In this document: one piece after another, positions 34,338 to 42,690 of the stretch
How positions within the stretch are numbered: the stretch's first letter is position 1
Layout: every line of letters begins with the position of its first letter
NCBI RefSeq assembly: GCF_003853415.1
Contig: NZ_QTPP01000027.1
Location: 47,984-111,983, forward strand
Length of the DNA stretch: 64,000 bases
From: Burkholderia sp. Bp9142
GTDB lineage: Bacteria; Pseudomonadota; Gammaproteobacteria; Burkholderiales; Burkholderiaceae
Reading direction: 5' to 3'
Program-made: the position numbers and the translations under genes
Notes under the pieces: generated by a model
What the model saw: only the letters and a program-made list of their open reading frames with translations
Database searches by the model: none
What the model was told of the DNA's origin: nothing

Positions 34338-36122
34338 ATGATGAACGATCAGCAGCGCTCGAAGCACGTCACGTGCGACCTGCTCGTGATCGGATCGGGA
34401 GCGGGCGGCCTGTCCACCGCCATTGCCGCGCGCAAGGCCGGCCTCGACGTGATCGTCGTCGAGAAGGAGGCGTGCTTCGGCGGCACGACCGCGTTTTCCG
34501 GCGGCGTGCTGTGGATACCCGGCAATCGCCATGCAAGCGCAAACGGCGTACGGGATACGCGCGATGCGGCGCGCACGTATTTGCGCGGTGAAACGGGCGC
34601 ATGTCACGACGATGCCGCGATCGAGGCGTTCCTCGAGCACGGCCCGCGCATGCTCGACTTCTTCGAGCGGGAAACCGACGTGAAATTCGTCCCGACGCTG
34701 TATCCCGACTATCACCCGAACGTGCCGGGCGGGGTCGACATCGGCCGCTCGGTCGTCGCCGCGCCGTACGATGCGCGGCGGCTCGGGCGCAATCTCGAGC
34801 ACCTGCGTCCGCCGTTGAAGACGATCACGTTCATCGGGATGATGTTCAATTCGTCGAATGCGGACCTGAAGCACTTCTTCAACGCGACGCGCTCGCTCAA
34901 GTCGGCGTGGTACGTGACGAAGCGGCTTGCCGCGCATCTGAAGGATCTCGCGCTGTACCGGCGCGGCGTGCAGGTCACGAGCGGCAACGCGCTCGCCGCA
35001 CGGCTCGTGAAGTCCGCGCTGGACCTCGGGATCCCGATCCTGACCAACACGCCCGCACGCGAGCTCGTCGCGGAAGGCGCACGCATCGTCGGCGCGACGG
35101 TCGGGGCGGACGGTGCGACGTATCGCATTACCGCGCACCGTGCGGTCGTGCTGGCGAGCGGCGGCTTCTCGCACGACGTCGCGCGAATCGCGCGTGCATA
35201 CCCGCACGTTGCGCGCGGCGGCGAGCATGTGTCGCCCGTCCCGACCGGCAACACCGGCGACGGCGCGACATTCGCCGAGCGGGCCGGCGGCCGCGTGGAG
35301 ATGCGCTATCCGCAACCGGCCGCATGGATGCCCGTTTCGCGCGTGCCGCTCGGCGACGGCCGCTTCGGTGTGTTCCCGCATCTGCTCGATCGCTACAAGC
35401 CGGGTGTCATCGGCGTGACGCGTCGCGGCGTGCGCTTCACGAACGAATCGAATTCATATCACGACGTCGGCGCCGCGATGATCGAGGCATGCCGCGACGA
35501 CACCGAGACGGCGATGTGGCTGGTGTGCGACCACGCGACGATCCGCAAGTACGGGCTCGGCTTTGCGAAGCCCGCACCTGTGCCGCTCGGGCCGCTGCTG
35601 CGCAACGGCTATCTCGTGAAGGGCCGCACGCTGGCGGAACTCGCGCAGCGGGCCGGCATCGATGCGGCGAATCTGGAGGCGACCGTGCGGCGCTACAACC
35701 ACGACGCCGCGCGCGGCGAGGATCCCGAGTTCGGCCGCGGCACGACGTCGTTCAACCGCTATCTCGGCGACGCCGACCATCGTCCGAATCCGTGCGTGGC
35801 GCCGCTCGGCGACGGGCCGTATTACGCGCTGAAGGTCGTGATGGGCGATCTCGGCACCTTCGACGGAATCCGGACCAACGCGGTCGGGCAGGTGCTGGCC
35901 GCCGACGACCGGCCGGTCGCCGGCCTGTATGCGGTCGGCAACGATCGCGCCAGCATCATGGGCGGCAACTACCCGGGCGCCGGGATCACGCTCGGTCCGA
36001 TCATGACGTTCGGCTACCTGAGCGCGCGCCATATCGCGGGTCTTGTCGACCAGACCGGCCTCCCCGAACCGACGCCGCGCGCTGCCGCGGCGCATCGCGT
36101 CGACACGCGCGCGACCGCCTGA
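34338..36122 (+). CDS. FAD-dependent oxidoreductase (3-ketosteroid-dehydrogenase / fumarate-reductase type)
   Basis: 594 residues. FAD motif LLVIGSGAGGLSTAIAARKAGLDVIVVEKE at the N-terminus, FGGTTAFSGGVLWIPGN (the GGTT/SGG loop of the 3-oxosteroid 1-dehydrogenase branch), LASGGFSHD, and C-terminal GLYAVGNDRASIMGGNYPGAGITLGPIMTFGYLSARH, closing the flavin domain. Members introduce double bonds next to ketones. The GGAGGA at 34328-34333 favours ATG 34338 or 34341 over the ATG at 34326, which would overlap the SD. Follows the SDR gene by 84 nt and precedes the NIPSNAP gene by 14 nt. Substrate unknown. Confidence 0.9.
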   Translation: MMNDQQRSKHVTCDLLVIGSGAGGLSTAIAARKAGLDVIVVEKEACFGGTTAFSGGVLWIPGNRHASANGVRDTRDAARTYLRGETGACHDDAAIEAFLEHGPRMLDFFERETDVKFVPTLYPDYHPNVPGGVDIGRSVVAAPYDARRLGRNLEHLRPPLKTITFIGMMFNSSNADLKHFFNATRSLKSAWYVTKRLAAHLKDLALYRRGVQVTSGNALAARLVKSALDLGIPILTNTPARELVAEGARIVGATVGADGATYRITAHRAVVLASGGFSHDVARIARAYPHVARGGEHVSPVPTGNTGDGATFAERAGGRVEMRYPQPAAWMPVSRVPLGDGRFGVFPHLLDRYKPGVIGVTRRGVRFTNESNSYHDVGAAMIEACRDDTETAMWLVCDHATIRKYGLGFAKPAPVPLGPLLRNGYLVKGRTLAELAQRAGIDAANLEATVRRYNHDAARGEDPEFGRGTTSFNRYLGDADHRPNPCVAPLGDGPYYALKVVMGDLGTFDGIRTNAVGQVLAADDRPVAGLYAVGNDRASIMGGNYPGAGITLGPIMTFGYLSARHIAGLVDQTGLPEPTPRAAAAHRVDTRATA

Positions 36123-36136
36123 ACCCGGAGCAGACC

Positions 36137-36478
36137 ATGACACCCTCGAAAGCATTCATCGACCATCGCATCTATACGATCCGCCCGCGCGGCATGGCGG
36201 AGTTCATCGAGATCTTCGACCGGCTCGCGATGCCGATCCAGGTGAAGTATCTCGGTGCGCCCGTCGGCTTCTACATGAGCGACATCGGCGCACTGAACCA
36301 GGTCGTGCATCTGTGGGGCTACGACAGCATCGCCGACTACGACGCGCGGCGCACGGCGCGCGATGCCGATCCGGACTGGCCCGCGTATCTGCAGGCGTCC
36401 GGCCATCTGATCGTCGCGCAGGAGAGCCGCATCATCCGCCGCGTCGCGTTCCCGAGCCTTGCGTACCTGACGCGCTGA
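36137..36478 (+). CDS. NIPSNAP family protein
   Basis: 113 residues. FIDHRIYTIRPRGMAEFIEIF, GFYMSDIGALNQVVHLWGYDSIADYDARR and the tail match the NIPSNAP ferredoxin-like alpha/beta-barrel fold common in catabolic operons, where it may act as a small isomerase-like or accessory protein. CCGGAG upstream of the ATG overlaps the end of the FAD oxidoreductase gene (14 nt apart), so co-transcription is likely. No catalytic role is established for the family. Confidence 0.9.
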   Translation: MTPSKAFIDHRIYTIRPRGMAEFIEIFDRLAMPIQVKYLGAPVGFYMSDIGALNQVVHLWGYDSIADYDARRTARDADPDWPAYLQASGHLIVAQESRIIRRVAFPSLAYLTR

Positions 36479-36482
36479 GCAT

Positions 36483-36662
36483 GACGATGACCACTCGATC
36501 GCCGGCCAGGGCGGCATGCCGACGCGCAATGCGTACGGTGCGGCGAAGGCCGCGATCGTGTTCCTCGCATCGGACGCGGCGAGCTGCGTCACCGGCACCG
36601 TGCTGAACGTCGACGGCGGCTGGGTGGCCTATGGCGCGGCGGATTCACCGCCCGGCGGCTGA
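36483..36662 (+). pseudogene. SDR gene with internal deletion
   Basis: The frame ending at TGA 36660-36662 reads SIAGQGGMPTRNAYGAAKAA, the serine plus YxxxK active site of a classical SDR, and then jumps directly to IVFLASDAASCVTGTVLNVDGGW, the C-terminal end of the same family. About 60-70 residues normally between these motifs are missing, as is the whole N-terminal Rossmann half. A remnant of a second SDR in this operon. Confidence 0.8.
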
Positions 36663-36770
36663 CCTGCGCCGCGCATCCGAAACCGCTTCACAACGAAACA
36701 TGACCATGGAGATGTCCGCGCGCATGCGGCGCATCAGCGCTGCCGTGCGCCCGGACCGAAGGAGACACAG

Positions 36771-38144
36771 ATGAAAACCCAACCGCGTACGCTCGACGTG
36801 CAGTCGTTCATCGACGCCGAGCGCTTTTCCCCTTGCCAGTGGCTGATCCTGATCCTGTGCTTTCTGGTCGTGGCCGCCGACGGCTACGACACGGCCGCGA
36901 TCGGCTTCATCGCGCCCGCGCTGACGCACGACTGGGGCATCGCGCGCAGCGCGCTCGGCCCGGTGATGAGCGCGGCGCTGGCCGGGCTCGGTATCGGCGC
37001 GCTCGCCGCCGGCCCCTGCGCGGACCGGCTCGGCCGCAAGACGGTGCTCGTGCTGTCGGTTGCCTGCTTCGGCGCGTGGAGCATGGTGTCCGCGCATGCG
37101 CAGTCGATCGAGGCGTTGACCGCATTGCGCTTCCTGACCGGGCTCGGTCTCGGCGCGGCGATGCCGAACGCCGTCACGCTGATGTCGGAATATGCGCCCG
37201 CCCGGATCCGCGGCGTGGCCGTCAACGCGATGTTCTGCGGCTTCTCGTGCGGGCTCGCGACGGGCGGCGTCACGTCGGCATGGCTGATTCCGCATTTCGG
37301 CTGGCAAAGCGTGCTGACCGCCGGCGGCATCGGGCCGATCGTGCTGGCGGCGGCGCTCGTGATGCTGCTGCCCGAGTCCGCTCAGTATCTCGCGGCACGC
37401 CCGGGCACGCATGCGCGCATCGCACGAATCCTCGCGCGGATCGCGCCGGGCGGGCGCTTCGACGACTGCACGTTCGCGGCCGCCGGCGCGCGCCCGCAAG
37501 CGGGCGGGGCGTCCGCGCTCGCGCAGGTGCTGTCCGCGCAGTTTCGCTCGCGCACGCTGATGCTGTGGGCGGCCTACTTCATGGGGCTGCTGATCTATTA
37601 CCTGCTGACCAACTGGATGCCGACGCTGTTTCGCGACGCGGGCTTCAGCGCCGAGGGCGGCGCACTGATGACGTCGCTGTTCCCGCTGGGCGGCGTGCTC
37701 GGCAACCTCGGCGTCGGTTGGCTGATGGATCGCTTCAATCCGAACCGGACGATCGTGTGTGCGTACGTCGTCGCAGCGCTGCTGGTGCTCGTGGTGAGCC
37801 GCACGATCGGACATGCCGCGTGGCTCGGCACGCTGATCTTCCTGTGCGGCACCGTGGTGACGAGCGCGGTGACGTCGATGTCGGCGTATGCGGCGAGCCT
37901 GTATCCGACGCGTTGCCGTGCGACGGGCGTGGCCTGGATGCTCGGCATCGGACGGATCGGCGGCGTGGCCGGCGCGTTCGCCGGCGCGATGCTGATGGGG
38001 CTCGGCTGGCGCTTCGGCGATGTGTTCAGCCTGCTTGCGGTGCCGGCGCTCGCCGCGGCCGGTGCGTTGTATGCAATCGGCCATTGCGGAACGGAGATCA
38101 CTGAGCAGGAGCGCGCGAGCGGGGCGGCCATGCAGCAACACTGA
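36771..38144 (+). CDS. AAHS family MFS transporter
   Basis: 457 residues: LDVQSFIDAERFSPCQWLILILCFLVVAADGYDTAAIGFIAPAL start (DGYD in helix 1), GPCADRLGRKTVL loop motif, LTGLGLGAAMPNAVTLMSEYAPARIRG, and GWLMDRFNPNRTIV. It is of the aromatic acid:H+ symporter type and paralogous to the gallate-cluster carrier. AAGGAG precedes the ATG by 7 nt. Last gene of the SDR/FAD/NIPSNAP set, probably importing that pathway's acidic substrate. A strong bidirectional terminator follows. Confidence 0.9.
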   Translation: MKTQPRTLDVQSFIDAERFSPCQWLILILCFLVVAADGYDTAAIGFIAPALTHDWGIARSALGPVMSAALAGLGIGALAAGPCADRLGRKTVLVLSVACFGAWSMVSAHAQSIEALTALRFLTGLGLGAAMPNAVTLMSEYAPARIRGVAVNAMFCGFSCGLATGGVTSAWLIPHFGWQSVLTAGGIGPIVLAAALVMLLPESAQYLAARPGTHARIARILARIAPGGRFDDCTFAAAGARPQAGGASALAQVLSAQFRSRTLMLWAAYFMGLLIYYLLTNWMPTLFRDAGFSAEGGALMTSLFPLGGVLGNLGVGWLMDRFNPNRTIVCAYVVAALLVLVVSRTIGHAAWLGTLIFLCGTVVTSAVTSMSAYAASLYPTRCRATGVAWMLGIGRIGGVAGAFAGAMLMGLGWRFGDVFSLLAVPALAAAGALYAIGHCGTEITEQERASGAAMQQH

Positions 38145-38206
38145 TGCGACAGGTGCCTGTCGAGTGTGCGCCGGCCCGCTGTTGCAGCGCGGGGCGCGGA
38201 TAAACG

Positions 38207-38234
38207 AAAAGCCACGGAGCAATCCGTGGCTTTT
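38207..38234. terminator. Bidirectional Rho-independent terminator
   Basis: Perfect 12-bp stem AAAAGCCACGGA (38207-38218) / TCCGTGGCTTTT (38223-38234), loop GCAA. The flanking A-run and T-run make it functional on both strands between the convergent MFS and DapA-family genes. Confidence 0.92.
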
Positions 38235-38277
38235 CCTTTCCATCAGGCAGCCGATTCACGGCCGCCTATCGCACAGC

Positions 38278-39219
38278 TTAGGCGATCGTCTTCGACCAGT
38301 TCGCGTACCAGTTGCGGAACAGCGTGTACTGCGCTTCCGCGTAGTTGCGCTGCGCGTCGCTCAGTGCATCGGTTTCGTTGAAGTGCAGCGTGTATTCCTT
38401 GTCGCCGTTCAGCACCATCAGGTGCTTGTAGAACAGGACCAGGTCGCAGCCTTCGTCGAACGATGACAGCACGGCCAGCGCCGCTTCGAGTTCCTTCGCA
38501 CGCACGCGCGCCACGGCATCGCCTTGCGCGGCCTTCTTGCACAGGTCGACCAGTTGCAGCACTTCACGCGGCAGCGCGTTGCCGATGCCGGTGATCGCGC
38601 CGGCGGCGCCGCAGTTCACGAAGCCATGGAACACTTGCGTGTCGACGCCGGCCATCAGCGTCACGCTGTCGTCCTGCGACGTGATGTTCTCGGCTGCGTA
38701 GCGCATGTCGGCGGCGCCGCCGAATTCCTTGAAGCCGATCAGGTTCGGGTGCTGGCGGCGCAGTTCGAAGAACAGGTCCGCGCGGGTCGCGAAGCCGTAG
38801 TACGGGCTGTTGTAGATCACGGCCGGCAGGTTCGGCGCCGCGTTCAGGATCGCGGCGAAGTGGGCCTTCTGTGCGGCCGGCGACGCGCCGCGCGACAGCA
38901 CGCGCGGGATCACCATCAGGCCGTGCGCGCCGACCTTCGCCGCATGCGCGGCGTGCGATACGGCTTCCTTCGAGTTCACCGCGCCGGTACCGACGATGGT
39001 CGGCACGCCGGCTTCGACCAGGCGCGCGACGCCTTCCTGGCGCTGCGCTTCGGTCAGCAGCGGCCAGTCGCCCATCGAGCCGCAGTACACCACCGCGCGC
39101 ATGCCGAGTGCCACCAGCTCCTTGCCCTTTTTCACCAGCGCGTCGAAATCCGGCTGACGATCAGCGGTGCACGGAGTCATCAGGGCCGGAATGGTGCCGG
39201 TAAAAATGTTGTCGCTCAT
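38278..39219 (-). CDS. DapA (dihydrodipicolinate synthase/N-acetylneuraminate lyase) family protein
   Basis: 313-residue class I aldolase-type barrel. Schiff-base lysine in LIGFKEFGG (K164), the tyrosine in VIYNSPYYGF (Y136), and YCGSMGDWPLLT (46-56) in place of the GTTGE loop of true DapA, arguing against lysine synthesis. The wording (NIFTGTIPALMTPC, HGLMVIPRVLSRGASPAAQKAHF) recalls the hydroxyproline-pathway deaminase LhpC as I remember it, but the companion lhp genes are absent, so a 2-keto-3-deoxy-acid dehydratase or aldolase role is also open. Divergent from the MHS carrier; its promoter carries a putative GntR operator at 39412-39427. Confidence 0.88.
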   Translation of the reverse strand: MSDNIFTGTIPALMTPCTADRQPDFDALVKKGKELVALGMRAVVYCGSMGDWPLLTEAQRQEGVARLVEAGVPTIVGTGAVNSKEAVSHAAHAAKVGAHGLMVIPRVLSRGASPAAQKAHFAAILNAAPNLPAVIYNSPYYGFATRADLFFELRRQHPNLIGFKEFGGAADMRYAAENITSQDDSVTLMAGVDTQVFHGFVNCGAAGAITGIGNALPREVLQLVDLCKKAAQGDAVARVRAKELEAALAVLSSFDEGCDLVLFYKHLMVLNGDKEYTLHFNETDALSDAQRNYAEAQYTLFRNWYANWSKTIA

Positions 39220-39411
39220 CTCGTTTCCTCACATTCAGATAGGGTCAACTGCCATTGCTGGCAACCTGGGCTGTACGCGCGCTCGCCGTCTCGCCGGTGC
39301 TTCATGTGATCCGGACGGCGGCTGGCCACCTCTTGTTTGCCTCGGTGCCGAAACGTGCCTCCGGTTTCGCCCGAGAGTCAGCCATCGACGAGTGCATTCT
39401 AGCCAGTCCGC

Positions 39412-39427
39412 ATATTTTATACAATAT
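39412..39427 (-). promoter_or_regulatory. Putative GntR operator, DapA-family gene side
   Basis: On the minus strand: ATATTGTATAAAATAT. It is a near palindrome (ATTGTATAAAAT versus the FCD-GntR-style ATTGTATACAAT). It shares a 14-mer with 39726-39739 and 15 of 16 bases with 47512-47527. Confidence 0.7.
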
Positions 39428-39725
39428 AAAATAAAAAGGGCGTGACGCAGGTCGTCGTTCCGGGGTGCCGGGGAGGGCGGCGAACCGCGCCGCAGCGGCC
39501 TCCGGCGGGGATCGCAGACGATTCCCGCGCAGCCGGTCGATGCGCGTCCCGGCTCCGCCCGGCGGCCATCTGCGCCCGACCTGTCGCCCTCAAGCCCGTT
39601 CCCGCGGCACTTTCTTCTGACCAGAATCGCTCGCCCCGCAGGCTCCCGGCCCGGTCGGCAAACACCGCCCGGCGTATCGCATTTCCGCCGAAGGCATTTT
39701 TGAGATTGCGTGGATTGTGTATTGG

Positions 39726-39739
39726 ATATTGTATAAAAT
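39726..39739 (+). promoter_or_regulatory. Putative GntR operator, MHS carrier side
   Basis: ATATTGTATAAAAT on the plus strand, an exact inverted copy of 39414-39427. TATAAA within it may double as a -10 element, so binding would block the promoter. Confidence 0.7.
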
Positions 39740-39807
39740 CTTTCGGCGCGCTTGCTCGCGAACCGGCCCGTCAAGGGAAATGGAAGGCAACGAGAGGAGA
39801 TACGGAG

Positions 39808-41187
39808 ATGACAAGTCAGGTCGGCGAGGCAGTCTCGCCTGGTGGTGCGGCAGCCGTGCAGGACACGGCATCGAAACGGGAATTGAAGCGGGTCGTCGCG
39901 GCGTCGATGGTCGGGTCGGTGGCGGAGTGGTACGAGTTCTTCCTGTATGGAACGGCATCGGCGCTGGTGTTCGGCACGCACTTCTTCAAGAAGACGGGCA
40001 ACCCGATCGACGGCCTGCTCGCCGCGTTCGCGCTGTATGCGGTGGGGTTCGCCGCGCGCCCGATTGGCGGGCTGGTGTTCGGCTACTACGGCGACAAGTT
40101 CGGCCGCAAGTATCTGCTGCAGGTCAGCCTGATCGTGGTCGGCATCACGACCTTCCTGATGGGCTGCCTGCCGACCTTCGATGCGATCGGCTACTGGGCG
40201 CCGGTGCTGCTGGTGTCGCTGCGCCTGATCCAGGGCTTCGCGTTCGGCGGCGAGTGGGGCGGCGCGATCCTGCTGGTCAGCGAGCATAGCCCGGACAACC
40301 GCCGCGGCTACTGGGCCAGCTGGCCGCAAGCCGGCGTGCCGGCCGGCAACCTGGTCGCGACCATCATCCTGCTGGTGCTGTCGAGCTCGCTGTCCGAGGC
40401 CGACTTCCTGTCATGGGGCTGGCGCGCGGCGTTCTGGTTCTCGGCGGTGGTCGTGCTGATCGGCTTCTGGATTCGCCGCAAGGTCGACGATGCGCCGATC
40501 TTCAAGGAGGCGCAGGCGCGCCGCGAGCAGAAGCAGGAGAAGCAGCTCGGCGTGGCCCACGTGCTGAAGCATCACTGGCGGCAGGTGCTGATCGGCATCG
40601 GCGCGCGTTTCGCCGAGAACATCCTGTACTACGTGGTCGTCACGTTCTCGCTGACGTACCTGAAGCTCGTCGTCGGTTTCGACACCACGCGGATCCTGAA
40701 GCTGATGTTCGCGGCCAACGCGATCCACTTCCTCTTCATCCCGCTGATGGGGCTGATGTCGGACCTCGTCGGCCGCAAGCCCGTGTACCTGACGGGGGCG
40801 GTGCTGACCGCCGGCTGGGGCTTCGTCGCGTTCCCGATGATGGACACCGGCAACGACTGGATCATCATGGCCGCGATCGTGCTCGGCCTGTTCATTGAAT
40901 CGATGACCTACTCGCCGTATTCGGCGCTGATGACCGAGATGTTCCCGACCAACGTGCGCTACACCGCGCTGTCGCTGTGCTACCAGGTCGCGCCGCTGAT
41001 GGCGGGCTCGCTCGCGCCGCTGATCGGGCTGTCGCTGCTCGAGCGGTATCACTCGTCGACGCCGATCGCGCTGTATCTGGTCGCCGCGGCTGTGATCTCG
41101 ATCGTGTGCGTCGGGCTTGCGAAGGAGACGCGCGGCAAGTCGCTGCGTGAGGTCGATGCGGAGGCAAGCCGCCGGACGCACGCGTGA
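39808..41187 (+). CDS. Metabolite:H+ symporter (MHS) family MFS transporter
   Basis: 459 residues, twelve-helix MHS type: VVAASMVGSVAEWYEFFLYGTASALVF, FGYYGDKFGRKYLL loop motif, RLIQGFAFGGEWGGAILLVSEHSPDNRRGYWASWPQAG (MHS signature in helices 4-5), and a second-half PLMGLMSDLVGRKPVYL. MHS proteins take up organic acids or betaines. AGAGGAGA lies 8 nt before ATG 39808. Divergent from the DapA-family gene and preceded by the mirrored operator, so the two are probably co-regulated and the carrier likely imports the precursor of that enzyme's substrate. Ends at a clear terminator. Confidence 0.9.
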   Translation: MTSQVGEAVSPGGAAAVQDTASKRELKRVVAASMVGSVAEWYEFFLYGTASALVFGTHFFKKTGNPIDGLLAAFALYAVGFAARPIGGLVFGYYGDKFGRKYLLQVSLIVVGITTFLMGCLPTFDAIGYWAPVLLVSLRLIQGFAFGGEWGGAILLVSEHSPDNRRGYWASWPQAGVPAGNLVATIILLVLSSSLSEADFLSWGWRAAFWFSAVVVLIGFWIRRKVDDAPIFKEAQARREQKQEKQLGVAHVLKHHWRQVLIGIGARFAENILYYVVVTFSLTYLKLVVGFDTTRILKLMFAANAIHFLFIPLMGLMSDLVGRKPVYLTGAVLTAGWGFVAFPMMDTGNDWIIMAAIVLGLFIESMTYSPYSALMTEMFPTNVRYTALSLCYQVAPLMAGSLAPLIGLSLLERYHSSTPIALYLVAAAVISIVCVGLAKETRGKSLREVDAEASRRTHA

Positions 41188-41210
41188 TGCGGGCGTGATC
41201 GCAAAGGGGA

Positions 41211-41235
41211 AGCCACTCGAGAGGGTGGCTTTTTT
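41211..41235 (+). terminator. Rho-independent terminator after MHS carrier
   Basis: AGCCACTC (41211-41218) / GGGTGGCT (41223-41230), one G-T pair, GAGA loop, then five Ts. Confidence 0.9.
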
Positions 41236-41538
41236 GTGGTTCGTCGCCGGTTTTCGCGGAGCGCGGGGGAAGGCCGTCGGCGTTCGGCAAATAGTTGCCG
41301 TTCGCGAGGCGGACTTCGCTGTCATTTCAACGGCCGGTTGCCTTCGGAACCGGCCGAACGCGCGCCGGAAACGATGGGGCAGCAATTGCCTGAATCTCCA
41401 TAGCCTGTCGGGTGCCCATCACCCATGGCACGAAACAAGCGCACCCGCTTAAAGGAGCGAGGCGGCGGTTGGTCTGCGGTCGTTACATACGACTCCGATT
41501 GTGATTTAAGCAGGCATCGAAAGGACGCAAGCGCAAGC
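41236..41538. other. Intergenic stretch
   Basis: About 300 nt, no gene supported. The composition becomes less GC-rich from about 41400, marking the edge of the LysR/dehydratase block that follows. Confidence 0.45.
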
Positions 41539-42501
41539 CTACGCGAATTGGTAGAGCGTAGCCGGGTTATCGACCCATACCTTGTTCCTCATCGTTTCGT
41601 CCGGGATGACGATCTTCAACAGATCAGCCAACAGCGCATCGTCCGGAATCCGGTGACGGGCCTGCTCGGTCGGGTGTGGCCAGTCGCTGCCCCACAATAC
41701 GCGATCAGGGGCGATCGCTGCATAGGCCGATGCAACCTTGACGCTGTCTGCATAGGCGGGTGGCCCGACGCGCGTATCCATGTAAAAGCCGGTCAACTTG
41801 ACATAGGCTTTGCCGTTCGTCAGGAGATTCGCCACCATTTCGAATGCGGGGTGATGCAGCGGATCCGGCTCGGGTACATGGGCAAGGTGATCGAAGACCA
41901 CCGGACATGGCAGATCGAACCATATATCTTTGGCATCCAGAAGATAATCCGCCGGTGCGTTCACCTGAATATGCCAGCCCATCGGTCCCACTCGTTTCGC
42001 GAGAGGCTTGACCATATCCAGCGTTGTGGTCCCCGGTGGCGCGAGGTTGAAGCGGATTCCGCGAACGCCACCTTGATGAAGTTCGTCCAGCTGTGCGTCG
42101 GTCACACTCGTGTTGACGACCGCCACACCGCGCGCGCGACCGTTGAATCGTGCAATCGAGGCGAGCAACAGGCGGTTGTCGATGCCGTAGCTGGACGGCT
42201 GTATGACGACGTTGCGGCTTGTGCCGATGCGCTGCTGCAGCAGTCGATAATCGTCGACCGTTGCGCTTCCGGGCTTCAAGGTTGCCTCGGGTGCCCATGG
42301 ATAGCCATGGTCATAAATGTGATGGTGGCAATCGGTTGCGTCGGCTGGCATTCTGATCCGGGTGCGTGTTGCCCCCGTTGACCACGGGACGTTCGCGGGA
42401 AGCGACTGTGCGCATCCGGCGATGCCCAATCCGCCACTCGAGGTAGCCAATGCGCCCAATGCAATGAGCGTCGTTCGCCGCTTCCTGTCAAACTCCGTCA
42501 T
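41539..42501 (-). CDS. Exported amidohydrolase (2-pyrone-4,6-dicarboxylate lactonase / galactarolactone isomerase-like lipoprotein)
   Basis: 320 residues. Amidohydrolase-2 barrel with DCHHHIYDH (HxH metal site about 59-61), GGVRGIRFNL, MGWHIQVNAP, VFDHLAHVPEP and VLWGSDWPHP carrying the catalytic Asp. These match the LigI/D-galactarolactone isomerase group that opens or rearranges lactones of dicarboxylic acids. Unusually, the N-terminus has KRRTTLIALGALATSSGGLGIAGC, a twin-arginine-like signal with a lipobox (C30), so it should act in the periplasm; most relatives are cytosolic. Divergent from the LysR gene (189 nt), its likely regulator. Substrate uncertain. Confidence 0.88.
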   Translation of the reverse strand: MTEFDRKRRTTLIALGALATSSGGLGIAGCAQSLPANVPWSTGATRTRIRMPADATDCHHHIYDHGYPWAPEATLKPGSATVDDYRLLQQRIGTSRNVVIQPSSYGIDNRLLLASIARFNGRARGVAVVNTSVTDAQLDELHQGGVRGIRFNLAPPGTTTLDMVKPLAKRVGPMGWHIQVNAPADYLLDAKDIWFDLPCPVVFDHLAHVPEPDPLHHPAFEMVANLLTNGKAYVKLTGFYMDTRVGPPAYADSVKVASAYAAIAPDRVLWGSDWPHPTEQARHRIPDDALLADLLKIVIPDETMRNKVWVDNPATLYQFA

Positions 42502-42690
42502 GCCCGTCTCCTCTGCGATTCTGTTCGACCATCACCTGCCGGTGAGGCTTCAAGGTCAGGAAAAGTATCGCAAGGAGAACACGGACTGAACCAACAGGAA
42601 GTCACCTTCACACCCAAAAGTTATTTGTGTCAGGTCGGCACGCGCGAGTGTCAGCTTTTGGATATCGTGCGTCACATCGTAGAATGGGTC

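Larger units (their letters stand above)
39220..39807. other. Divergent regulatory region, DapA-family gene / MHS carrier
   Basis: 588 nt without a supported gene. It holds two operator-like sequences in opposite orientation, each nearest the gene it would serve. The GC-rich sequence between them (39440-39715) contains only unconvincing open frames. Confidence 0.6.

Noticed and set aside
38278..39219. DapA-family gene considered as lysine-pathway dapA or 5-keto-4-deoxyglucarate dehydratase
   Set aside because: The GTTGE-type loop of DapA is replaced by GSMGDWPLLT, and the sequence style differs from KdgD-type enzymes; context is catabolic.
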